Shown here one piece after another: positions 8,317-18,055 of a DNA stretch of 64,000 nucleotides; the first letter of the stretch is position 1; each line of letters begins with the position of its first letter. The stretch covers positions 62,001-126,000 of the forward strand of contig NZ_JAKKCM010000002.1 in the NCBI RefSeq assembly GCF_021728395.1, given 5' to 3'. The notes beneath the pieces were generated by a model that was not told where the DNA came from, did no database searches, and saw only the letters and a list, made by a program, of their open reading frames with translations. Source of the stretch: Vibrio sp. J1-1 (GTDB lineage Bacteria; Pseudomonadota; Gammaproteobacteria; Enterobacterales; Vibrionaceae). Position numbers and translations under genes: made by a program.

Positions 8317-11300
8317 GATGACGCCTCCTGTGGCTTAGTGTTGGTTTGGGTTATTGGCTCTTTGTCTTTGTAAGCAAGGCGATAAAGTGCAGGCATTACG
8401 AACAAAGACAATACCGTTGCCGCTGCTAAACCACCGATGATGGTTGCTGCCATTTGGTCAAACAGCAGATCCGAAAGTAGCGGAATCATGCCCAGCGCCG
8501 TTGTTAATGCGCCCATCGAGATCGCCATGGTTCGGTTCACTGTCGCTTCTTTAATAGCGTCTGACAGGTTCATACCGTTTGCTCGTTCCAGCTCAATTTG
8601 ATCCATTAATACGATTCCGTTTTTAATGATCATCCCCGTTAACGTAATCGCACCGATTATCGCCATAAAACCAAATGGTTTATCAAACCCGAGCAGAGCA
8701 AAAGCCGCCCCTGACGCTGCCAATGGCAGAGTCGCCAAGATGATGATTGGCTGTTTGAAGCCGTTAAACATTGCCACCAGAATGATCACCATGATCAGCA
8801 TGGCTTTCGGTTGCTGCTTCATGATGTCCGTGACGGATTTGTTTTCATCATAGTATTCACCGCCCCATTCCATGCTGTAGCCAGAAGGCAGTTCAATCGC
8901 TTCAATTTGATCTTTAATCGCGTTTCTAACGTTGGCTGGCGTTGACTCTCGGTTAACTCCTGCCTGAACCGTTATGGTTTTCACGCGGTCACGACGCCAA
9001 ATCATGCTCTCTTCGGTGACGAGCTCAAAACCATCGACGATCTGACCAAGCGGAACGCTGCTGAACCCTATCAGCGAACGTACTGGCAACGTTTCTAGCG
9101 AAGCCATAGTCTGCGAAGTACCACGCAATTGGATTGGGATAAGCTCGTCATTAAGGTTCATCTGACCCAACGGCATACCGTCCGAAGCGCGTTTCAATGC
9201 GAATGCTACGTCTGTACGATTGATGCCAGCGTGACGCATCTTGTCCTGATTTAGGGTTGGCTTGAGCACCTTGCTTTCTTGGCGCCAATCGTCGCGGATG
9301 TATTTTGCATCTGGGAGAGAGGCAAAAATCGTCTTCGCTTTTGCGGCTAATTGATGCAATACGTCCTCATCAGGTCCAGAAAAGCGGGCTTCTACAGCAA
9401 ACTTGTCTTTTGTTGCGAGTTTCAGGGCGCGGAAACGAGGTTCTGCATTCGGAAACTCATTTTTAAGCCATTCATCACCGCGAGCAACTAAGCTGCTGAT
9501 GCCCGGGTAGTCTTTGGTGTTAATCAGTACCTGACCATATGCAGGGTCAAGTGGCTCGGGCTCTACCGTTACAGAGAAACGTGGGGCACTTGTTCCGATA
9601 TAGCTTGAGATACTTTCGACTTCTGGCTGTTCGACCAGCCATTTCTCGACCTTGCGCATATCTGCCGAGGTTTGTTCGATCTTCGCACCATTTGGCAACC
9701 AGTAATCTAAGAACACAATTGAGCGATCAGATTGCGGAATGAAGTTCACTGCCACATAAGGGACCGCTAATGCCGTCGCAATGATCAGTGGAACTAACGC
9801 TGATAACGCTTTAACTGGGTTGTCGACTGTCCAAAAGACCAATTGCTTATAACGGCTTGGTTTGGATTCTTCTTTTACCGCTTTTGGTTTAACGAACATC
9901 CAAACCATCAGCACGGTAAAAGTCATTGCCACAATCCATGAAAGCAGCAGTGAAGACGCCATAATGTAAAATACCGAGCTGGCGAATTCTGCAGAATCTG
10001 TCTTTGAGAATAGAACCGGACTGGCGCCCATTATCGCAATCACCGTTGCGCCTAGTAGTGGTATCGCGGTTTCTTTGACTGAATCAATCGCTGCGCGAGT
10101 GCGCTCAATGCCCTTGTTGAGTTTCACTATCATCATATCGGTGATAACAATGGCGTTATCTACCAGCATACCCAGAGCAAGGATAAACGTACCGAGCGAA
10201 ACTCGGTGCAAATCAATGCCTGCAATGTTCATGTAGCTCAACGTCAGCAAAATTGTCAGTAGTAAGCTCGCTCCAACAATGGTTGCACTCTTAAAGCCCA
10301 TAAAGACGAGCAATACCACAAAAACAATCAGCACACTCTCAAGCAAGTTACCCACGAAGTCATCAATCGACTTTTGCACTTCTTCTGGCTGATAGGCGAC
10401 CGTTGAAATATCGACTCCCAGTGGAAGTGACGCTTGGTAATTAGCAATGATGTCTTGAATCGTATCGCCAAGAGAGACCACGTTGATGCCCTCAACGGGA
10501 CTAACCGCCAGAGTCACGGCGGGTTCACCGTTGTAGCGATTCTCTGACAAGGCTGGTGTTTGGTAGCCCATGGTAATATCGGCGATATCGCCCAATCGGA
10601 TTAAGCCAGAGCCAAGGTCACCGGTACCGCCATTGATCACCAGATTGCGGATGTCTTCCAGAGACTGAAACTCACTGGTTTGCGCGATGCGAATACGTTC
10701 AGTGCCCGCATCAAATTTGCCCGCTTCAAAGGTGGTGTTTTGCGAGTTAAGCTGATTCCAAACCTGAGCAATAGACAGACCGTACTGCGCCAGACGTTCG
10801 TCAGGCATGTCTATGTTAACCACACGCGGTTGTACGCCATGCAGTTCGATTTTTTTGATCCCATCAACGGCTTTGATTTGACGTTGTAACTCTTCCGCGT
10901 AACGACGTAGCTCTTCTGGAGCGGCATCTTTACTGTGGATGGAGAAAAGCATGCCATACACTTCCGAAAACTCATCCTGCACAATGCTGATTTGAGCTGA
11001 AGATGGCAGTTGGAGTTTCACGTCCTCGACTTTTCGTCTCAGTAAATCCCACTGCTGAGGGAGTCCTTTGGAATTGAGGCTCTCGTTGAGGTCGACAAAC
11101 ACCATCGAAAGACCTGGACGAGAGAGAGAACGTAACTTATCGAGCTCAGCCATTTCCTGCAATTTGGTTTCGATGGTGTCGGTCACTTGTTGTTCGACTT
11201 CTTCTGCCGAAGCGCCTGGGTAGAGCGTGACAACAACGGCTGTTTTTACTGTAAAGCTTGGGTCTTCCAACTTACCTAAGTCAAAGTATGAATAGATACC

Positions 11301-11375
11301 CGCAATCACACTTAATACGATGAAGAAGAGTACGAATTTGCGCTGACGAATAGCGAATTCAGCTAAATTGATCAT
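8313..11375 (-). CDS. RND-family efflux pump inner-membrane transporter
   Basis: At 1020 residues it has the normal length for an AcrB-fold pump. A first span at residues 12-30 is followed by two large periplasmic halves and two blocks of spans. The TM4 region has LGMLVDNAIVITDMM with adjacent Asp residues for proton relay, and LTGMIIKNGIVLMDQIELE marks the second half. The sequence type (small HAE-1-like or AcrB/MexF-related pump with its own outer-membrane gene) suggests drug or solvent export, but substrate is unknown. It is coupled to the adaptor (10-base gap) and the channel (4-base overlap). Confidence 0.93.
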   Translation of the reverse strand: MINLAEFAIRQRKFVLFFIVLSVIAGIYSYFDLGKLEDPSFTVKTAVVVTLYPGASAEEVEQQVTDTIETKLQEMAELDKLRSLSRPGLSMVFVDLNESLNSKGLPQQWDLLRRKVEDVKLQLPSSAQISIVQDEFSEVYGMLFSIHSKDAAPEELRRYAEELQRQIKAVDGIKKIELHGVQPRVVNIDMPDERLAQYGLSIAQVWNQLNSQNTTFEAGKFDAGTERIRIAQTSEFQSLEDIRNLVINGGTGDLGSGLIRLGDIADITMGYQTPALSENRYNGEPAVTLAVSPVEGINVVSLGDTIQDIIANYQASLPLGVDISTVAYQPEEVQKSIDDFVGNLLESVLIVFVVLLVFMGFKSATIVGASLLLTILLTLSYMNIAGIDLHRVSLGTFILALGMLVDNAIVITDMMIVKLNKGIERTRAAIDSVKETAIPLLGATVIAIMGASPVLFSKTDSAEFASSVFYIMASSLLLSWIVAMTFTVLMVWMFVKPKAVKEESKPSRYKQLVFWTVDNPVKALSALVPLIIATALAVPYVAVNFIPQSDRSIVFLDYWLPNGAKIEQTSADMRKVEKWLVEQPEVESISSYIGTSAPRFSVTVEPEPLDPAYGQVLINTKDYPGISSLVARGDEWLKNEFPNAEPRFRALKLATKDKFAVEARFSGPDEDVLHQLAAKAKTIFASLPDAKYIRDDWRQESKVLKPTLNQDKMRHAGINRTDVAFALKRASDGMPLGQMNLNDELIPIQLRGTSQTMASLETLPVRSLIGFSSVPLGQIVDGFELVTEESMIWRRDRVKTITVQAGVNRESTPANVRNAIKDQIEAIELPSGYSMEWGGEYYDENKSVTDIMKQQPKAMLIMVIILVAMFNGFKQPIIILATLPLAASGAAFALLGFDKPFGFMAIIGAITLTGMIIKNGIVLMDQIELERANGMNLSDAIKEATVNRTMAISMGALTTALGMIPLLSDLLFDQMAATIIGGLAAATVLSLFVMPALYRLAYKDKEPITQTNTKPQEASS

Positions 11376-11385
11376 GGAGTCGCAC

Positions 11386-12468
11386 CTATAGGGTCTTGAT
11401 GGTTAGCGTTGGGGTGACGTCACCCTCGCTCAGGTAGTGGCTGCCACTGACGACGACATAGTCACCTTGCACAAAGTTGCCAGTGACACATGCTTGATAG
11501 GCGTCGATTGATTCCAGATTCACGGGTTCTTCGTGTACAATTTGGTCGCGTACGACATTGACGTGCAGGCTAGCTTTTTCGCCCAATACGGCAGAGTAAG
11601 GGAAACAGTGACTCGATGCCTGTTGCGTGAAGTGGGTATTCACCGTCACCGCTTTACCGTTAAACAAGTCGGTAGATGCTGAGTCGACATCTAAAGTCAC
11701 GGTATAGGTTTGTTTCAGCATGTGTTTCTTAGGTGCAATTTCACTGACAATAGCGCTATAGGATTGTTCTGTACCATACCAGGTTAACGCAGCATCTTGA
11801 CCTAAGGAGAAATCTTGAATCATGTTCTCTGGTACATCGATATCGACTTCCCAGTTTCCATCCTGCTGTAGCGTCACAACCGATAGTCCCGGACTGGTTT
11901 GCTCAAATTGTTCTACGTTGACTTCGCCAATGATGCCAGAGAACGGAGCGCGTAACTCGGTGTAACCCAGTGAGTCTTTCGCACGTTGAATATTTTTCTC
12001 AACCACTTTCACCGACGACACACTGCGTTCGTAGTTGCTGATCGCACGGTCAAGGTTCACGCTTGCAATGGCATCTTCCGATGTGGCTTGTCTAACACGC
12101 TTTAACTCCGCTTTCGCTAACTTATGAGCCGATTTTGCTTCTAACATGCGTGCTTCAAGTTCATCTAGCGACACTTGGTAGTCATGTGGATCAAGACGAG
12201 CGATCACTTGCCCTTTCTCGACATGATCCCCTTTTTTTACCAATACGCTGGATAATGTGCCCGGTACTCGGAAAGAGAGAGCCGCTATGTCTTTGGCTTC
12301 GACAATCCCACTGAATGATTTTTCCAGCGTTGAATTGTCGCCAGATACCTCAATTACTTGGATTGGTCGTGATACAAAGGATTCCTGAAGAGGTTGTTGC
12401 GTTTGGTTACAGCCAAACAAAGCAAAAGCAACACTACTCAGTGCTGCTGTTTTTATTACGTGATTCAT
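11386..12468 (-). CDS. RND efflux periplasmic adaptor (membrane fusion) lipoprotein
   Basis: The 360-residue protein has a lipobox FALFGC (Cys20), a barrel-sandwich half near residues 60-80 (VKKGDHVEKGQVIARLDPHD), an alpha-hairpin to about residue 160, and the second lipoyl half (LRAPFSGIIGEVNVE). It links pump and outer-membrane channel. It is the first gene of the operon, with GGAG nine bases before the ATG. A LysR gene lies 104 bases further upstream on the same strand. Confidence 0.92.
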   Translation of the reverse strand: MNHVIKTAALSSVAFALFGCNQTQQPLQESFVSRPIQVIEVSGDNSTLEKSFSGIVEAKDIAALSFRVPGTLSSVLVKKGDHVEKGQVIARLDPHDYQVSLDELEARMLEAKSAHKLAKAELKRVRQATSEDAIASVNLDRAISNYERSVSSVKVVEKNIQRAKDSLGYTELRAPFSGIIGEVNVEQFEQTSPGLSVVTLQQDGNWEVDIDVPENMIQDFSLGQDAALTWYGTEQSYSAIVSEIAPKKHMLKQTYTVTLDVDSASTDLFNGKAVTVNTHFTQQASSHCFPYSAVLGEKASLHVNVVRDQIVHEEPVNLESIDAYQACVTGNFVQGDYVVVSGSHYLSEGDVTPTLTIKTL

Positions 12469-12572
12469 AAGATAGCTCCATAAGTTCGGCGCTATCTTAT
12501 AGATGGGAGGTTCTTAGATAATCATGTGTGAGCATGAATCAATGTCACGAAAATTGTGACAATAAAAACGTG

Positions 12573-13454
12573 CTACAGATGTTTTGGTATTCTATTGCAC
12601 AAATGTTCGATAAGTAATCGACTGGCCTGATTCAATGTCTTTGGTTGAGGGTAAAGAAGCCAGCCCGTCTCTTTAGTGACAGAGTAGTGAGGCAATACTT
12701 GCACTAAAGCCCCTGATTCGATCTCTTTTTCGACCAGTACTTTGGCGATGTAACTAATGCCTCGATCAAGGACTGTAGAGCTCTTAATAAAGCCAATATT
12801 GTTGGAGATAAGCTTGGGGTTCACCACAATATTTTGTTCTTGGAAGTGCCAATTATTATCTATAGCGCCGCTTGGCCAACGAAAACAAATGGATTGGTGT
12901 TCACTCAGCTCTTCCAAAGTTGTTGGCGTGCCATGTTTCTTGAGGTATTTAGGTGACGCAACCACACAGCGATCTAAGGTCAAAATTTTTCGCGCCACGA
13001 TATCAGAATCAAACAATGCGCCACCATGAACCGCAATGTCCAACCCCTGTTGGAACATATCGATAAAGCCATTAGTAATGTTGCGCACATCCAACTCGAC
13101 CTGAGGGTATTGATCTTGAAAGTCAAACAATATGGGCTGAATCAACTCATAGGTCTCTGGTAAAAGACCCAGTTTCACTTTGCCTCGTACTTCTACGCTT
13201 TCACTACTGGCTTGTTCATTGGCGGAGTCGAGTAATGTCAAAGCTTTTTGCAGATCCTGGTAATACACATTGCCTTTGTTCGTGAGTGACAAGCTTCGCG
13301 TGGTGCGGTGAAACAGTTGAGTACCAAGATGGCGTTCTAGTTCGCCAATGCGTCGACTGACATTGGCGCGAGGAAGATCGAGAGCATGTGCAGCAGCCGT
13401 AAAACTGCCTAGTTCAACCACTTTCGTGAACAGTTTTAAATCATCAACTCTCAT
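12573..13454 (-). CDS. LysR-family regulator of the adjacent RND operon
   Basis: I use the ATG with complement at 13452-13454 (293 residues), which has GGAG eight bases upstream; an in-frame start 12 codons earlier lacks a site. Residues 1-60 are the LysR winged helix (FTKVVELGSFTAAAHALDLP, then RANVSRRIGELERHLG), and the rest is a type II periplasmic-binding-like effector domain. It is the AaeR/CrgA-like subgroup with the NVSRRI helix. It precedes the efflux operon in the same direction, so it could be read together with it or regulate it. Confidence 0.88.
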   Translation of the reverse strand: MRVDDLKLFTKVVELGSFTAAAHALDLPRANVSRRIGELERHLGTQLFHRTTRSLSLTNKGNVYYQDLQKALTLLDSANEQASSESVEVRGKVKLGLLPETYELIQPILFDFQDQYPQVELDVRNITNGFIDMFQQGLDIAVHGGALFDSDIVARKILTLDRCVVASPKYLKKHGTPTTLEELSEHQSICFRWPSGAIDNNWHFQEQNIVVNPKLISNNIGFIKSSTVLDRGISYIAKVLVEKEIESGALVQVLPHYSVTKETGWLLYPQPKTLNQASRLLIEHLCNRIPKHL

Positions 13455-13491
13455 CAGAGTACTCCAATATTTAAACGTCAATTTAAACATT

Positions 13492-13581
13492 TATATCCAA
13501 ACGACTTCAAGGTGCCCGTCACTTGGGCGTTTCTAAAGTGATGAAGCTCTGAAGCCTGCATCTTGAGATCGCTCGAGTATA
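13492..13581. repeat. ERIC-like imperfect palindromic element, about 90 bp
   Basis: The left end (TATATCCAAACGACTTCAAG, then GTGC) and the reverse complement of the right end (TATACTCGAGCGATCTCAAG, then ATGC) match at 17 of 24 positions. The ends resemble the TATACCCAAG...CTTGGGTATA repeats that are common in Vibrio intergenic regions. It lies between the LysR and PotD-like genes. Confidence 0.55.
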
Positions 13582-13689
13582 AAAATTTTTACTTTTAAAG
13601 ATTAATTTATTTTTCTTTTATTTGGTTAATTATTAACTAATTATGCACCCGAATCCCAGCGCGTCGCTGGACTGGTTGGATTGCATACC

Positions 13690-14724
13690 ATGAAACTTAT
13701 TATCAAAGGATTGGGGCTGAGTGCACTTGTTCTCAGTATGTTTGCTCATGCAGAAACGAAAACACTGAACGTTTATGCGTGGGGCGGATATTTGCCGGAA
13801 GCGTCATTAAAAGCATTTGAAAAACAAGAAGGTGTGACGGTTAACTATTCGACCTTTGAGAATAATGAATCAATGTATACCAAGCTGAAATTACTCAAAG
13901 GCTCAGGTTATGACGTTGTGTTTGCCTCTGCGTACTTCATTGAAAAAATGGGAAGAGAAGGCCTGTTAGCTAAGATCGACCATGAGCAGGTGCCAAACAT
14001 GCAAGACACAATGCAAGGTTTGCTAGGGCAAGCTCACGATCCTAACAATGATTACTCACTGCCGTATATTTGGGGCGTCTCTGGGATCAGTTACAACGAA
14101 TCGATGGTAGAGCAACCTGTGACAAAATGGGCAGACTTATGGGATGCGCAGTATGAGCAACAGGTGATGTTGATTGATGACATTCGCGATGTTTTCGGCA
14201 TGGCTTTAAAAATGAACGGCCACAGTGTGAACAGCAAAAATGAAGCGGAAATCAAGCAAGCTTATGAATCGCTGGTGGCGTTGAAAAACAATGTACTGCT
14301 TTATAATTCAGATGCACCACAGGTTCCGTATGTGTCGGGAGAAACCTCGGTTGGAATGCAGTGGAACGGTAATGCTTACCAAGGTCAGGCAGAAATGCCA
14401 GAGCTGAAGTTCGTGATGCCAGCAGAAGGGGCAGTGTTGTGGATGGATAATTTCACCATTCCATCAGGTAGCGAAAATAAAGTGTTGGCTCATAAGTTCA
14501 TTAACTTTATGTACCAGCCGCAAAACCAAGCAGAAATCGTCAATAGTTTAGGATACGCCTCTGCAACGAATGCTGGACGTAATCTGTTGCCTGATGAACT
14601 GAAAAATAACGCGACTATTTTCCCTGCGGAAGACGACTTGGAAAAAGGCGAGTTCATTAACGATGTTGGCGCTGAAACTTTGGCGATTTATGAGAAATAT
14701 TGGCAGAACTTAAGAACTCAATAA
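13690..14724 (+). CDS. PotD-like periplasmic polyamine-binding protein, stand-alone
   Basis: The protein has 344 residues from the ATG at 13690 (a TTG three codons earlier is possible). The signal peptide ends in MFAHA|ETKT. It follows E. coli PotD closely: YAWGGYLPEA at the mature N-terminus, PNNDYSLPYIWG, DDIRDVFGMAL, GMQWNGNAY and WMDNFTIP, which carry the Trp, Tyr and Asp residues that line the polyamine site. No permease or ATPase gene adjoins it. It may serve a transporter encoded elsewhere, or act as a sensor subunit like the norspermidine-binding NspS of V. cholerae. A six-bp hairpin (13656-13670) lies in its leader. Confidence 0.88.
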   Translation: MKLIIKGLGLSALVLSMFAHAETKTLNVYAWGGYLPEASLKAFEKQEGVTVNYSTFENNESMYTKLKLLKGSGYDVVFASAYFIEKMGREGLLAKIDHEQVPNMQDTMQGLLGQAHDPNNDYSLPYIWGVSGISYNESMVEQPVTKWADLWDAQYEQQVMLIDDIRDVFGMALKMNGHSVNSKNEAEIKQAYESLVALKNNVLLYNSDAPQVPYVSGETSVGMQWNGNAYQGQAEMPELKFVMPAEGAVLWMDNFTIPSGSENKVLAHKFINFMYQPQNQAEIVNSLGYASATNAGRNLLPDELKNNATIFPAEDDLEKGEFINDVGAETLAIYEKYWQNLRTQ

Positions 14725-14778
14725 CGATAACAGGCGCGATTGCGCCAACTTGAAATCGCTTCGTTCAGGACTCTGAAC

Positions 14779-14816
14779 ACCCCTCATCATTGATGTGATG
14801 AGGGGTATTTTTTATC
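14779..14816. terminator. Rho-independent terminator between PotD-like gene and tyrS
   Basis: ACCCCTCATCA and TGATGAGGGGT form a perfect 11-bp stem with a six-base loop, followed by ATTTTTT on the + strand. It ends the + strand transcript and lies at the 3' end of the convergent tyrS. Confidence 0.85.
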
Positions 14817-14818
14817 TA

Positions 14819-16072
14819 CTAAACGGCTCGCGTCACCAAACAGAAATGCTTCTTGCCGCGCTGTAGTAGCCAGTATTGGTCGAAAAGTGGAAAACTCAGA
14901 CTCGGCTTCTCGCTGGAGACTTTTTCTCCGTTAACACTAATGGCATTGTTCCCAATCAGCTCTCTGGCGATGCGTTTTGAACTTGCTAAGCCTGATTCAA
15001 TCAGCAGTTCCACCAAATCTTGTTGATTACTTTTAATGCCTGGTAAGCCATCCAACTCAAGCTGTTTTAATTCACTTAAACTCAATTGTTGTACATCACC
15101 ACTAAACAGCGCTTGAGTAATGCGCTCGGCACTCGCTAAGCCTGCTTCACCGTGAACAAAGAGTGTCATTTGTTCCGCAAGAATGCGTTGTGCTTGGGGC
15201 TTACCTTGGCTTGATTTATCTTTTGACTCTATTGCGGCAATCTCTTCACAACTTAAGAACGTGTAGTAGCGTAAGAAGTGGTATACATCGGCGTCTTCCG
15301 CTGCCAGCCAAAACTGGTAAAACGCGTAAGGAGAGGTTTTGCTTGGATCTAACCAAACTGCGCCGCCTTCGGTTTTGCCAAATTTGGTGCCATCGGATTT
15401 GGTAATAAGCGGTAATGTTAAGCCAAACACTTGCTCACCATTTTGACGTCGTGTTAAGTCTATTCCGCTGATAATGTTACCCCATTGATCATTTCCGCCG
15501 ATCTGTAATCGACAGCCGTGTTGACGGTTGAGTTCGGCAAAATCGTAAGATTGTAAAAGCGCGTAACTAAACTCTGTAAAAGAGATCCCTTGCTCAGGGC
15601 GCTGCAGGCGTTGTTTCACTGAATCACGGTTGATCATAGTATTGATAGAGAAGTGCTTACCCACATCGCGAAAGAAGTCGATCACATTGATCTGCTGCAT
15701 CCAGTTTGCATTGTTAACCAACAGCATTGGCGTCGCCAGTTGAGGGTTCATCAATTTTTGGATTTGAGTGGAAAGGTCATTTACCCAGCCAGCAACGGTT
15801 TGTTCTGAATTAAGACTGCGCTCGGTGGCTTTAAAGCTAGGGTCGCCAATCATGCCTGTTGCACCGCCAATCAAAGCGATCGCTTGATGTCCTGCATCTT
15901 GAAAGCGCTTGAGCATAATTAGCGGTACAAGATGTCCTATATGCAGGCTGCCTGCGGTTGGATCGAAACCACAGTATATGGTTTGTGGCTCTGACAAAAG
16001 AGTGTGAATTTGTTCTAAATCACTGGCCTGTGCGATGAGTCCTCGCGCTTGTAAATCTTCAATCAATGTCAT
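14819..16072 (-). CDS. tyrS: Tyrosyl-tRNA synthetase
   Basis: The 417-residue class Ic synthetase has [19 protein letters not shown] at residues 33-51 (HIGH motif), [10 protein letters not shown], and [11 protein letters not shown] as the KMSKS-equivalent loop. A C-terminal S4-like RNA-binding domain follows (about residues 350-412). It charges tRNA-Tyr. Sequence and length follow the E. coli TyrS type. Many Vibrios have two tyrS genes, so this may be the accessory copy. I saw no T-box-like leader in the 80 bases upstream. Confidence 0.93.
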   Translation of the reverse strand: MTLIEDLQARGLIAQASDLEQIHTLLSEPQTIYCGFDPTAGSLHIGHLVPLIMLKRFQDAGHQAIALIGGATGMIGDPSFKATERSLNSEQTVAGWVNDLSTQIQKLMNPQLATPMLLVNNANWMQQINVIDFFRDVGKHFSINTMINRDSVKQRLQRPEQGISFTEFSYALLQSYDFAELNRQHGCRLQIGGNDQWGNIISGIDLTRRQNGEQVFGLTLPLITKSDGTKFGKTEGGAVWLDPSKTSPYAFYQFWLAAEDADVYHFLRYYTFLSCEEIAAIESKDKSSQGKPQAQRILAEQMTLFVHGEAGLASAERITQALFSGDVQQLSLSELKQLELDGLPGIKSNQQDLVELLIESGLASSKRIARELIGNNAISVNGEKVSSEKPSLSFPLFDQYWLLQRGKKHFCLVTRAV

Positions 16073-16153
16073 TGTCTTATCCGCATGAATTATTGTTTCA
16101 TTCAGACTAATGCGCGACAGTACTGATCGACATATCCCTAAAGGGATAGTTTG

Positions 16154-17011
16154 TTATCTCTTACGGGTAATCAGGTGATTTAAAAACAGTTGAAACAGCT
16201 CGCCAAGTGAAGAGATTTTTAGTTGCGAGTAGATGCGTTTTCTATGATTTTTGACGGTGCCTTGCACCAGATCCAGTCGAGTCGCAATTTCTTTAGTATC
16301 AAACCCCTGAACAAGCAGTGTGGCGACTTCCTGCTCACGCTTGGTTAGCAGCGTTTGCCCAAAAGACGCCAATGCAGATTCAATTGCCGCGCGCATTTGT
16401 CCTGAATAAGCATTAGGACTGAACACGGGCTCGGCGAGGGTGAACTCCGTTTGTTTCCAGTGCTGTTGACATAAAGATTGGATGATAACGAAGTAAGATT
16501 TGAGCTTCGCGACGTGTGGCTTGGTGAAGCGCTTGTCTTCTCGCATAAAGCCGAAGTAGAGCATCACCCAACGCGTTGGCTCTATCTCTATCAGCATGCT
16601 AAGTTCGTCCTTCCAACCTGTTTGATGGTAGAACTGCTCGCAATACGCTTGGTAATCGAGGTCTTTACGTACTACATCTTTGAGCGTGAAGATGCCTTGT
16701 TCTTTGTTGGCATCTAGCTTTTGATAGAAAGGGTCGTTTTGGAATGACGCTGTGAGGTAACGCTGGAATAAAAGTTCACGTTCATTTTCAATCGAATCAT
16801 AAAGATAAATAGGGTGTTTGTTTTCACGATACCCCAGTATCACTGCGCAATCAAAATCGAATAAAGCGCTGATCACCCGCATTAACTTCGGAGTGAAGTT
16901 GGGCGTATTTAAGGCAGAAATAGCATCTGCGAGTAGCGGGTTAAAGTGAGTGTCAGGCATGCGAAGTTGAAATGAAGTGATTTCATGTAAGCATAACGAA
17001 AACCGATTCAT
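16154..17011 (-). CDS. LuxR/GerE-type transcriptional regulator with non-AHL sensor domain
   Basis: The 285-residue protein carries a C-terminal GerE helix-turn-helix (about residues 218-272: LTKREQEVATLLVQGFDTKE, then IATRLDLVQGTVKNHRKRIY). The N-terminal 190 residues form an unassigned alpha/beta sensor region lacking the W-Y-D pattern of acyl-homoserine-lactone binders. The start is uncertain: the first ATG has no Shine-Dalgarno and is preceded at once by a strong hairpin, and a second ATG 17 codons later is possible. It lies between tyrS and the SYLF gene on the same strand. Confidence 0.8.
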   Translation of the reverse strand: MNRFSLCLHEITSFQLRMPDTHFNPLLADAISALNTPNFTPKLMRVISALFDFDCAVILGYRENKHPIYLYDSIENERELLFQRYLTASFQNDPFYQKLDANKEQGIFTLKDVVRKDLDYQAYCEQFYHQTGWKDELSMLIEIEPTRWVMLYFGFMREDKRFTKPHVAKLKSYFVIIQSLCQQHWKQTEFTLAEPVFSPNAYSGQMRAAIESALASFGQTLLTKREQEVATLLVQGFDTKEIATRLDLVQGTVKNHRKRIYSQLKISSLGELFQLFLNHLITRKR

Positions 17012-17016
17012 CGAGA

Positions 17017-17055
17017 AAGGGGGGCGTCGCCGTTTGCTTTGACGATGCTCCCCTT
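17017..17055. promoter_or_regulatory. GC-rich hairpin abutting the LuxR-type start codon
   Basis: Bases 17017-17029 pair with 17043-17055 in 13 contiguous pairs (two G-U). On the - strand the stem ends five bases before the ATG at 17011. It may terminate the upstream SYLF transcript or block initiation of the regulator. Confidence 0.5.
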
Positions 17056-17083
17056 AGTTTCTATTTTCTATTTCATAGCTTGC

Positions 17084-17863
17084 TTATTGAGAGTTGGTTA
17101 GCTCCTCGTTGACCCAGTATTTAGAGCCAGACACATTGGCATCGATTAACAGGCCCTTTGAGTTCAACTGGTATACCGCTACACCACTGTTAAAGTGCGT
17201 GCTGAGTTCTTCACCCTCTTCGCCTGCAAGGGCCGTTGCTTCGCTGGACGCTTCCCAGCCATCACTGATGAAAGAGTCGAAATCTTTTTGGTTTTCAAAA
17301 AGAACCACTTGTTGATAAAACTTGCCGCCAGCGCCGAGTGCTAAGCCCATCCCGAACAAATTCATGTACGTGCGTTTCTCTGTCTCTTTATTTACTGCCA
17401 CGCCAGAGCCTGAGTTGGTGTGGAACAGTAAAGACAACTTGCGAGAGTCAAATACCGCGTAGCCATATGCTTGGTCGTAGAGTGTTTTCGCTTCCGGATT
17501 TTCATTGAAGAGTTTGAACATGGTGCTGTCAGCCATCAAATCGACTGCTTGTCGTGCTTCTTCTGGCGTGTCGCCCTCCATCAGTTCATCAATCTTTTTA
17601 TCCGCGATATCAATCCATTCTTTGCTCTTTTCAATACTTGCATCTGTCCATTCACCAGCCGTATTTATCGCTTCTTCTGACCAGTTCATAAAATCTTGCC
17701 AAGCTTGTTTGGAAAACGTTTTAGTACTGTCCCAAGCCTCTTGCGCGCCTTCTGCAACCGCATCACCCAGTTCAGACATTTTAGTGGAGATTTTATCCCA
17801 GTCTGCGTGGGCGGGTGAGGCAAGTAACATAAGTGTTGTTAAGATAACGATCGGCTTTTTCAT
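17084..17863 (-). CDS. Secreted SYLF (Ysc84-like) domain protein
   Basis: I use the ATG with complement at 17861-17863 (259 residues), which gives a clean signal peptide (MKKPIVILTTLMLLASPAHA). A start 12 codons earlier would put basic residues in front of it. Mature residues 25-100 form a charged, Trp-rich helical region. From about residue 130 the pattern YGYAVFDSRK, SGSGVAVN, GMGLALGAGGKFYQQVVLF matches the SYLF/Ysc84 fold, a lipid-binding domain in eukaryotes. Bacterial roles are poorly defined; an envelope function is likely. Confidence 0.8.
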   Translation of the reverse strand: MKKPIVILTTLMLLASPAHADWDKISTKMSELGDAVAEGAQEAWDSTKTFSKQAWQDFMNWSEEAINTAGEWTDASIEKSKEWIDIADKKIDELMEGDTPEEARQAVDLMADSTMFKLFNENPEAKTLYDQAYGYAVFDSRKLSLLFHTNSGSGVAVNKETEKRTYMNLFGMGLALGAGGKFYQQVVLFENQKDFDSFISDGWEASSEATALAGEEGEELSTHFNSGVAVYQLNSKGLLIDANVSGSKYWVNEELTNSQ

Positions 17864-18000
17864 CGGCTTCAATCTCTTGCGAAATGGATTTCTTTTCATT
17901 CTAGGTGAAAATTCGCAGTGGGAAAATTATGGGTGACTCTAGGTTGAGAATATTGTCACGAACTCACGCAATATTGACATAATATCTTGCTACAGAATGC

Positions 18001-18032
18001 AAAAAGCCCCCAAACCGAAGTTTGAGGGCTTA
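18001..18032 (-). terminator. Rho-independent terminator of ppsA
   Basis: Read on the - strand, AAGCCCTCAAAC, TTCG loop and GTTTGGGGGCTTTTT form a stable stem with a U-tail, 24 bases after the ppsA stop. Confidence 0.85.
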
Positions 18033-18055
18033 AGATTAGGTAACGCTACAGCGAA

